The notes below the pieces were generated by a model. The model did no database searches. It was not told where the DNA came from and saw nothing but the letters and a program-made list of their open reading frames with translations. Positions 5,973 through 10,258 of a stretch of 10,258 bases of DNA are shown in pieces; the first letter of the stretch is position 1, and the number at the start of each line of letters is the position of its first letter. The stretch is from positions 1 to 10,258 of the forward strand of contig JASLBL010000527.1 in assembly GCA_030146615.1 (NCBI GenBank). Direction: 5' to 3'. The DNA is from Actinomycetes bacterium (GTDB lineage: Bacteria > Actinomycetota > CALGFH01). The position numbers and the translations under genes are program-made.

Positions 5973-7826
5973 GTGGGTCGGGAGCCCGGGGCGTCGCCCG
6001 TGGGTGAGCGGAACCGGTTCCGGTGGGTCGGGCCGGTGGTCGGCGGGGTGCTCGCCCTGCTCGCCCTCGGGCCGCTGCTGGGGCGGGGGTACGTGCTCAC
6101 CTACGACATGGTGTTCGTCCCCCGGCTGGAGCTGACCCGCGGCCTGCTCGGTCTCGACACCGCCGTGGCCCGGGCGGTCCCCGCCGACCTCCTGGTCGCC
6201 CTTACGAGCCGCCTGGTCCCGGCCGACCTGGTCCAGAAGCTGATCCTCGCCGGAGTGTTCGTCGGCGCCGCCGCCGGCGCCGCCCGCCTCGTCCCCTCGA
6301 GGTCCCTCGCCGCCCGCGCCGCCGCGGCCGTGCTCTACGCCTGGAACCCGTTCCTGTACGAGCGCCTGGTCATGGGCCACTGGGGCCTCCTGGTCTCTTA
6401 TGCCGCCCTCCCCTGGGTGGCCCGCGCCGCCCTCGGCCTCCGGGTCGCCAAGCCGGCGGCGGTCCCCCGCCTGATCCTGTCCCTGGCCGTGGCCGCCTCC
6501 GGCAGCCCGTCCGGCGGCCTGATCGCGGCCCTGCTCGCCCTGGGGGTCGCCGCAACTCCACCGTTGGGGGCTGTGGACAGCCCCGGGAACCGCTCCGGCG
6601 AGTCGGCTACGCTCCCCCTCCGGGGGGCCGCGCACCGGAAGGTGGGGTTCGGACCTGCCCGGGGAGCCGCGCTGGTGGCCACGGTGGCGCTGGTGGCGAA
6701 CGGGCCGTGGCTGGTGCCGAGCCTGTTGCGACCCGGTGGGGTGCCGGTTCGGCCGGAGGGGGCGGAGGCGTTCGCGGCTCGGCCCGACGGGCCGCTGGGA
6801 ACCGTCGGCAGCCTGATCGGGCTGGGAGGTATCTGGAACGCGCTGGCCGTGCCGCCCGGGCTCGGGTCTTGGCCGTGGCTGGCCGGGCTCGTGGTCGTGC
6901 TGGCCGTGGCCGTCGCCGGCCTGCCGCTGCTCGGCCGGCGCTGGCCGCCGGGCGCGGCGGTTGGCCTGCTGGTGGCCGCCGGCGCCGGGCTGGTGGTGGC
7001 CGCGGCTCCGGCTCTGCCCGGGCTGCGGTCGCTGGCCGAGCTGGTGGTGGCCCAGGTCCCGGGCGGCGGCCTCATTCGCGACAGCCACAAGTTCGTCGCC
7101 CCTCTGGCCCTGGCCGAGGCGGTCTGCTTCGGCCTGGGCGTGGAGCGGGTCCTGCCCGCCCTGCCGTCGCGCTGGGCGCGGCCGGCCGCCGCTGGGCTGG
7201 TGGCGGCGCCGGTCCTGCTGCTCCCGGCCCTCGCCTGGGGGGCGGCCGGCCGCCTGGCCGTGGTCGACTACCCGCCGGCGTTCGCCGAGGCCCGGGCGGT
7301 CATGGCCGCCGACCCGGTGCCGGGCGCGGTGCTGGTCCTGCCCTGGCACCTCTACCAGCCCCATGCCTGGAACGGCGACCGGGTGGTGCTCGACCCGGCC
7401 CAGCGGTGGTTCACCCGGCGGGCGGTCGGCAACGACGACCTGGAGCTGGTCGGCCTGACCGTTCCCGGCGAGGATCCCTACGCGACCCGCCTCGGGCCGC
7501 TGGTCCGGGGCCCCGCGCCGCTCGCCCCGGCCCTGCCGGGCGCCGGGATCCGGTACGTGCTGGTGTTCAAGACGGGGGACTGGCGGGCCTGGCTTGGACG
7601 CCTCGACGGCCTCGACGCGGCCCTCGACCGCCCCGACCTGGCCCTCTTCCGGGTTCCGGCCGTGCCGGCCGAGGTGCGCTTCCCCACCGCGCCGGTGGCG
7701 CCGGTGGTCCTGGCCGACGCGGCCGCCCTCGCCCTGGTCGTCTGGGCCTGCGCCGCTCGATCCCTTCCTTTCCGACCGCGCCGATTGGTATCCTCCGCCC
7801 GACATCGACAAGGAGGTCCCGAATGA
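5973..7826 (+). CDS. AftD-related GT-C-type polytopic membrane glycosyltransferase, substrate unknown
   Basis: 617 residues with many membrane spans up to about residue 430, then a smaller soluble-looking part and a last helix near 575-592. It shares AftD landmarks with the gene at 1-3447. YDMVFVPRLELT (44-55) is in the acidic-loop position. WNPFLYERLVMGHW and YAALPW (125-148) match ANPYVVVAG and YALLPW. LIRDSHKF (367-374) matches AFRTTNKAG. GAVLVLPWHLYQ (451-462) matches RVLLAPG after the membrane region. I infer a polyprenyl-phospho-sugar-dependent enzyme acting outside the membrane, resembling from memory the Rv0226c type. Residues 199-230 come from a repeat also found in the flippase gene. 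Start: GTG at 5973 with weak GGGA 4 nt upstream; GTG at 6000 is an alternative. The TGA overlaps the next ATG. It could instead be a non-catalytic GT-C-fold partner. Confidence 0.72.
   Translation: MGREPGASPVGERNRFRWVGPVVGGVLALLALGPLLGRGYVLTYDMVFVPRLELTRGLLGLDTAVARAVPADLLVALTSRLVPADLVQKLILAGVFVGAAAGAARLVPSRSLAARAAAAVLYAWNPFLYERLVMGHWGLLVSYAALPWVARAALGLRVAKPAAVPRLILSLAVAASGSPSGGLIAALLALGVAATPPLGAVDSPGNRSGESATLPLRGAAHRKVGFGPARGAALVATVALVANGPWLVPSLLRPGGVPVRPEGAEAFAARPDGPLGTVGSLIGLGGIWNALAVPPGLGSWPWLAGLVVVLAVAVAGLPLLGRRWPPGAAVGLLVAAGAGLVVAAAPALPGLRSLAELVVAQVPGGGLIRDSHKFVAPLALAEAVCFGLGVERVLPALPSRWARPAAAGLVAAPVLLLPALAWGAAGRLAVVDYPPAFAEARAVMAADPVPGAVLVLPWHLYQPHAWNGDRVVLDPAQRWFTRRAVGNDDLELVGLTVPGEDPYATRLGPLVRGPAPLAPALPGAGIRYVLVFKTGDWRAWLGRLDGLDAALDRPDLALFRVPAVPAEVRFPTAPVAPVVLADAAALALVVWACAARSLPFRPRRLVSSARHRQGGPE
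6566..6663 (+). repeat. Intragenic repeat, copy B (in GT-C-type gene)
   Basis: It begins GGGGGCTGTGGACA, identical for 14 bases to copy A at 4223, and continues with GTCGGCTACGCT and CCCCC-TCC-GGGGG. The similarity runs ungapped for about 98 bp. It is sense to the gene and in the same reading frame as copy A, encoding GAVDSPGNRSGESATLPLRG and on to GPAR. The TGTGGAC box (6572-6578) is exactly 29 bases from TACGCT (6608-6613), and a 5-bp stem lies at 6614-6618/6622-6626. It sits in a loop between two predicted membrane helices. Confidence 0.75.
7786..7794 (+). promoter_or_regulatory. Possible internal extended -10 promoter before the micropeptide gene
   Basis: TGG-TATCCT fits an extended -10 (TGn-TANNNT), 28 nt before the ATG at 7823 and inside the 3' end of the GT-C gene. 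No good -35 is present. It would allow the small gene to be expressed apart from the operon. Weak evidence. Confidence 0.25.
7811..7817 (+). promoter_or_regulatory. Strong ribosome binding site of the 47-residue gene
   Basis: AGGAGGT, 5 nt before the ATG at 7823, is among the best Shine-Dalgarno matches in the window. It is the main reason to accept the short gene, which no length-based gene finder would favour. Confidence 0.75.
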
Positions 7827-7966
7827 GCGGGTTGACCCTACGGGCCCTGGCCGCGCTGGCCGCCGGCGCCCTGGTCCTGGCCTTCGTCGCCTCGCTGGTC
7901 CTCGTGTCCAGCCAGAGCGCCTCCACGGTGTCGTCCAAGCCGTTGGTCGTGTACGGCTCGCGCTAG
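7823..7966 (+). CDS. 47-residue single-span membrane/secreted micropeptide, DUF2613-like
   Basis: ATG at 7823 overlaps the GT-C stop as ATGA and has a strong ribosome binding site. The product starts MSGLTLRALAALAAGALVLA, has one hydrophobic segment (about residues 8-29), a short Ser/Thr-rich stretch, and ends KPLVVYGSR. An N-terminal helix followed by a short outside tail ending in a YG(S/D)R-type sequence resembles DUF2613, small putative secreted actinobacterial proteins. From memory, the M. tuberculosis member Rv0236A lies beside aftD (Rv0236c), which fits this locus. The function of the family is unknown. Being translationally coupled to the GT-C enzyme, it may be a small membrane partner of that protein or of AftD. 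The gene is well supported; the family assignment is tentative. Confidence 0.68.
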   Translation: MSGLTLRALAALAAGALVLAFVASLVLVSSQSASTVSSKPLVVYGSR

Positions 7967-7981
7967 CAGCGGCCGGCCTGG

Positions 7982-9226
7982 TCAGGCGGTCGCCCGGTCC
8001 GCGGCGGGCTCCTCCCCGGCCGGGAGCTGGGCGTCTCCGGGAAGGATCGCCGCGTCCAGCACGGCCGCGAACGCGGCCACCGACTGCGGCCAGGTGAAGC
8101 GGGCGGCGTGCGCCCGGGCGGCCTCGCCCAGGCGTTCCCGGAGGTGCCGGTTGAGCAGGACCCAGGCCAGGTGGCGGGTGAACTCCTCCGGGTCGTCGGC
8201 GAGCAGGCCGGTGGTGCCGTGCAGCACCGACTCGCGCAGGCCACCGGCGGCCCGGAAGGCGATCGCCGGCGTCCCGTTGGCCGCCGCCTCGAGCACGGCC
8301 AGGCCCCAGCCCTCCTTGACCGACGGCATGGCCAGGGCCCAGGAGCTGGCCAGCACCCGCTGCTTCGTCTCCTCGTCGACCCAGCCGAGCAGCTCGACCG
8401 CGTCCTGGAGCCCGAGCCGGTCCACCGCCTCGCGCAGCCGCGGCTCCCAGTAGCCCTGCCCGACCACCAATACTTTCAATCCGGGCAGGTGCTGGCGGAT
8501 GCGGGCGGCCGCCTCCAGGGCCAGCTCGACCCGCTTGTGCGGCACCAGGCGGCCGAGCACGCACACCGACGGGAACGGCGTCCTTGGCACCGCCTCCGCC
8601 GGTCGGGGGACGGCCATCCCGTTGTGGACCACGGTGACCGACCCGGGCCGCACGCCGAGGTCGACCAGCTCCTGCCGGGTCGCCTCGGAGACGGCGACGT
8701 AGCGGGCGCGCCGGTACAGGCGGGGGGCGAGCCGGGACTCGATCCACCAGCCGACCCGTGCCTGGAGGGGCGGCAGGACGACCCGCCACTGCTCCCGGTG
8801 GACGTGGTGGACGAGGACGACCAGGGGGCGCCGGCACCACAGAGCCGAGAGGAACGGCATCCCGTTCTGGACGTCCACCACCACGTCGTGCCCGCCGAGG
8901 CGCCCGGTCAGATGGGCCCACCAGGCGTGCAGGTACACGGTGAGGCGACCGCCGCGGCGAACCACCCGGATGCCGCCGACCCGCTCGGTGGCCGGGGCGT
9001 CGGGGTGGGCGGCGCAGAACAGCGTGACCGGCCGGCCCTGGGCGGCCAGCCCGGCCGCGACCCGCTCGACGTAGACCTCGGCGCCGCCACCCTCGGGATG
9101 GGTGGTGTCGCGCCAGTTGAGGATGAGCACGCCGCCCCGGGGTCTTGGCACACTCCGCAGGTCGGGCCCGCCCCGGATGCCGGGGCCGGGCAGGGGCTGG
9201 GGGTCGTGCGCGGGAGCGGCCTTCAT
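7982..9226 (-). CDS. GT4-family (GT-B fold) glycosyltransferase
   Basis: A soluble protein of 414 residues. Seen: N-terminal LNWRDTTHPEGGGAEVYVE (residues 36-54), the GT4 first loop with the GGGAE glycine-rich motif; VSEATRQELV (179-188); VVHNGM (199-204); GRLVPHKRVELALEA (225-239), the start of the C-terminal nucleotide-sugar domain; and PSVKEGWGLAVLEA, carrying the E-X7-E signature as E305 and E313, then GTPAIAF and a GGLRESV loop. The length is normal for the family. It should transfer a sugar from a nucleotide donor to a lipid or glycan acceptor at the cytoplasmic face; the sugar is not predictable. It is convergent with the plus-strand operon, ending 15 bp from the micropeptide stop, an arrangement recalling Rv0225 beside Rv0226c/Rv0227c. 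The ATG at 9226 has no ribosome binding site; a promoter with -10 TAGCGT lies 9 nt upstream, so the transcript is probably leaderless or nearly so. Confidence 0.88.
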   Translation of the reverse strand: MKAAPAHDPQPLPGPGIRGGPDLRSVPRPRGGVLILNWRDTTHPEGGGAEVYVERVAAGLAAQGRPVTLFCAAHPDAPATERVGGIRVVRRGGRLTVYLHAWWAHLTGRLGGHDVVVDVQNGMPFLSALWCRRPLVVLVHHVHREQWRVVLPPLQARVGWWIESRLAPRLYRRARYVAVSEATRQELVDLGVRPGSVTVVHNGMAVPRPAEAVPRTPFPSVCVLGRLVPHKRVELALEAAARIRQHLPGLKVLVVGQGYWEPRLREAVDRLGLQDAVELLGWVDEETKQRVLASSWALAMPSVKEGWGLAVLEAAANGTPAIAFRAAGGLRESVLHGTTGLLADDPEEFTRHLAWVLLNRHLRERLGEAARAHAARFTWPQSVAAFAAVLDAAILPGDAQLPAGEEPAADRATA

Positions 9227-9235
9227 CGGCCGGAG

Positions 9236-9264
9236 ACGCTATCCCACTTTCCGAGTGGTTTGAA
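9236..9264 (-). promoter_or_regulatory. Promoter of the GT4 gene (-35 TTCAAA, 17 bp, -10 TAGCGT)
   Basis: On the minus strand TTCAAA (9259-9264) and TAGCGT (9236-9241) are separated by exactly 17 bp, with the ATG 9 nt after the -10. This is the best sigma-A-like promoter I see here. The spacer contains a CCACT-N5-AGTGG palindrome (9244-9258), a possible operator. Confidence 0.5.
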
Positions 9265-9269
9265 CGGCT

Positions 9270-9286
9270 TTCGACCAGTTCGACCA
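9270..9286 (-). repeat. Tandem TGGTCGAA motif upstream of the GT4 promoter
   Basis: On the minus strand TGGTCGAA occurs twice with a 9-base period, just upstream of the -35. Near-helical spacing next to a promoter suggests a regulator binding site. No regulator can be named. Confidence 0.35.
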
Positions 9287-9294
9287 CTTCAAAG

Positions 9295-9330
9295 CGAGGC
9301 AGCCGCCCTGCGTCCAGAGCGGCTGCCTCG
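9295..9330 (-). terminator. Hairpin terminator after the LPXTG gene
   Basis: A perfect 12-bp inverted repeat, CGAGGCAGCCGC / GCGGCTGCCTCG, with a 12-base loop, starts 37 nt past the stop codon at 9368. On the minus strand it is followed by CTTTGAAG, only a short T run, as is common for high-GC actinobacterial terminators. It separates this gene from the GT4 promoter. Confidence 0.72.
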
Positions 9331-9367
9331 GGTGGCCGCCGGAGGCCCCCGGTCCCCCGGCGACGAC

Positions 9368-9973
9368 TTACGCGATGCGGGTCCTGCGGGCCAGCGCCAG
9401 CACCGCCGCCCCGGTGGCCAGCAGGGCGAGCCCGGTGACCAGCAGCTCGGTGCTGCGTGGCCCGGTGAAGGGCAGGACGCCGGAGTCGTCGCCGCTGCCG
9501 CCGGTCCCGGTGGTGACGATGTCGATCACCAGGCGCGACGGGTTCGAGAGGGTGGACACCTGGATCGGCCGCCGCTGGTCGACACCGATGCCGTAGCTGA
9601 CCACGGCCTCGAAGTCGCCGAGCTGGGCGATCTCCTTGACGGCGGGCAGGCCGGGCGAGAAGCGCCGCGGGCTGATGGTCGGCGACCCGTTCTCCTCGTG
9701 GGCGTTGGCGCCCTGGAAGACGACCTCCAGGTCGGCGTCCCCGGCCACCGACACCGGGTCGCCCGTGCCGTCCTCGACCAGCTGGTCCACGTAGCCGACG
9801 CGGTGCTCGGGCACGGCGCCGCGGAACTCGAACACCACCCGGTCGTGGCCGGTGTGGGTCCCGGCCCGGACGTCGATGAGGGTTGGGGTGGACTGGGCAC
9901 CGGCGGGAGCGGCCGCCAGCGCCAGCACGACTGCGACGAGACTGGTGACAACGAGGGTCCGGACGAGCCGCAT
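9368..9973 (-). CDS. Secreted AMIN-like domain protein with LPXTG-type sorting signal
   Basis: 201 residues. The ATG at 9973 is preferred to a longer in-frame start at 10048 because it begins exactly with a signal peptide (MRLVRTLVVT, hydrophobic core, PAGA cleavage after about residue 26) and has GAAGG 8 nt upstream. Residues about 31-154 match the actinobacterial AMIN-like pattern: HDRVVFEFRGAVPEHRVGYV, then PVSVAGDADLEVVFQGA, GDFEAVVSYGIGVDQRRPIQV and NPSRLVIDIV. AMIN-type domains are thought to help place proteins on peptidoglycan or envelope polysaccharide. The C-terminus has a Gly/Ser linker, LPFTG (167-171), a hydrophobic helix and ARRTRIA, a complete sortase signal, so the protein is expected to be covalently wall-attached. 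AMIN-like proteins of this group are more often lipoproteins, as I recall, so the LPFTG anchor is a variation. It is a monocistronic gene with its own terminator. No catalytic domain is present. Confidence 0.82.
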   Translation of the reverse strand: MRLVRTLVVTSLVAVVLALAAAPAGAQSTPTLIDVRAGTHTGHDRVVFEFRGAVPEHRVGYVDQLVEDGTGDPVSVAGDADLEVVFQGANAHEENGSPTISPRRFSPGLPAVKEIAQLGDFEAVVSYGIGVDQRRPIQVSTLSNPSRLVIDIVTTGTGGSGDDSGVLPFTGPRSTELLVTGLALLATGAAVLALARRTRIA

Positions 9974-10021
9974 GGCGACCACCTTCTTCGGAAAGCTCCT
10001 GGCCAGAGCATGATCCGGCGG

Positions 10022-10086
10022 GGTCACGGCGCGGATGCGAGCGTGCATCCGAGCTGCGGCGCTCCCGACTCGGTTTGGTCACGGCG
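10022..10086. repeat. Direct repeat GGTCACGGCG flanking a hairpin
   Basis: GGTCACGGCG occurs at 10022-10031 and again at 10077-10086, 55 bp apart, in the divergent region between the LPXTG and isomerase genes. Ten exact bases in a 218-bp gap could be a paired regulator site, but in such GC-rich DNA chance is possible. Confidence 0.35.
10032..10051 (-). promoter_or_regulatory. Perfect 7-bp inverted repeat upstream of the LPXTG gene
   Basis: CGGATGC-GAGCGT-GCATCCG is a perfect stem with a 6-base loop, about 60 bp upstream of the ATG at 9973. It could be a leader hairpin or an operator. I looked for a c-di-AMP (ydaO-type) riboswitch, often found before wall-associated secreted proteins, and do not see its conserved blocks. 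No clear -10 for this gene was found. Confidence 0.4.
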
Positions 10087-10089
10087 GGC

Positions 10090-10131
10090 TGTGGACGGGG
10101 AGATGAGCCCTCAGGCCGGGTTCGGTAGGGT
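10090..10131 (+). promoter_or_regulatory. Promoter region of the isomerase gene, TGTGGAC-N29-TAGGGT
   Basis: TAGGGT (10126-10131) is a good actinobacterial -10, 60 nt before the GTG start. No TTGACA-like -35 lies at 16-18 bp. Instead TGTGGAC (10090-10096) lies exactly 29 bases upstream, the same box and spacing as in the two intragenic repeats at 4126-4223 and 6566-6663. This suggests that the repeats derive from, or mimic, a promoter type used in this genome. Confidence 0.45.
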
Positions 10132-10191
10132 GGCCACCGACCAGAGCTGGTCGCGATTCCGAGCGCCAGCCTCGACGGCGAGGAGACGTGC

Positions 10192-10258
10192 GTGGCCGAC
10201 ACCTACGCGACCCTGGAGACCTCCAAGGGCCCGATCCGGGTCCGCCTGTTCCCCGACA
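10192..10258 (+). CDS. Cyclophilin-type peptidyl-prolyl cis-trans isomerase, N-terminus only
   Basis: GTG at 10192 has GAGGAG 6 nt upstream (10180-10185). The 22 complete codons read VADTYATLETSKGPIRVRLF then PD. This matches the first beta strands of bacterial cyclophilins (A.LETSKG.I...LFPD), which catalyse proline isomerisation during folding. The gene runs off the right edge, so the active-site Arg/Phe/Trp/His positions are not visible. The absence of a signal peptide points to a cytoplasmic form. It is transcribed divergently from the LPXTG gene. Confidence 0.78.
   Translation, partial: MADTYATLETSKGPIRVRLFPD

Noticed and set aside
6023..7966. Alternative plus-strand frame of 647 codons overlapping the GT-C gene
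   Set aside because: Only its last 47 codons (7823-7966) make biological sense, with their own ATG and ribosome binding site. The upstream part is Arg/Pro/Gly-rich shadow.
9781..9803. GGTCCACGTAGCCGAC in the LPXTG gene as a fourth repeat copy
   Set aside because: It encodes the conserved VGYVDQ of the AMIN-like domain, and the 29-base spacing, hairpin and flanking bases are absent.
9368..10048. Longer start (ATG at 10048) for the LPXTG protein
   Set aside because: It would add 25 charged residues before a perfect signal peptide and has no ribosome binding site; the ATG at 9973 has both.
9974..10076. c-di-AMP (ydaO-type) riboswitch before the wall protein gene
   Set aside because: The position is suggestive, but I could not find the conserved sequence blocks; only a simple 7-bp hairpin is present.
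5736..10202. Minus-strand open frame of about 1,488 codons across several genes
   Set aside because: It is Arg/Gly/Pro-rich low-complexity translation antisense to or out of frame with well-supported genes (GT-C, GT4, LPXTG). Long open frames are expected opposite genes with GC-rich third positions.

Overview
The window is very GC-rich, densely packed bacterial DNA with GTG starts, leaderless-looking promoters and protein families confined to or typical of Actinomycetota: an AftD-type arabinofuranosyltransferase, a DUF3068/PorA-family protein, a DUF2613-like micropeptide and an AMIN-like secreted protein with a sortase signal. I assign it to a high-GC actinobacterium but cannot name the order. 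It does not read like a plasmid, phage or genomic island, and I see no rRNA, tRNA, CRISPR array or transposase.

Layout. 1-3447 (minus): aftD-like glycosyltransferase, cut by the left edge. 3494-4912 (minus): MOP-family polysaccharide flippase, upstream of aftD in the same apparent operon. 4913-4992: short divergent promoter region. 4993-5934 (plus): DUF3068 membrane-anchored extracytoplasmic protein. 5973-7826 (plus): second, AftD-related GT-C-type membrane protein. 7823-7966 (plus): 47-residue single-span protein overlapping it by ATGA. 7982-9226 (minus, convergent): cytoplasmic GT4 glycosyltransferase with its own promoter. 9295-9330: strong hairpin terminator. 9368-9973 (minus): secreted AMIN-like protein with an LPFTG anchor. 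9974-10191: divergent regulatory region. 10192-end (plus): start of a cyclophilin-type peptidyl-prolyl isomerase.

How the genes fit together. From 1 to 9226 the window looks like a cell-envelope glycan assembly locus: a cytoplasmic GT4 sugar transferase, a lipid-linked glycan flippase, two polyprenyl-phosphate-sugar-dependent GT-C enzymes and a DUF3068 protein. As I recall, DUF3068 proteins in mycobacteria and corynebacteria are tied to lipomannan/lipoarabinomannan maturation and polar growth. The order DUF3068 -> GT-C -> <- GT4 matches, from memory, Rv0227c-Rv0226c-Rv0225 of Mycobacterium tuberculosis. The pairing of aftD with a tiny DUF2613-like gene matches Rv0236c-Rv0236A. Here the two sets sit together.

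The most unusual observation is a repeat of about 98 bp found once inside the flippase gene and once inside the second GT-C gene. Both copies are in the sense direction and in the same reading frame, and both fall in a predicted loop between membrane segments. The core contains a TGTGGAC box, exactly 29 bases, a TANNNT (-10-like) hexamer, then a C5/G5 hairpin. The same TGTGGAC-N29-TANNNT spacing occurs a third time in the promoter position upstream of the peptidyl-prolyl isomerase gene. This looks like a promoter-like small repeat that has been captured inside coding sequences.
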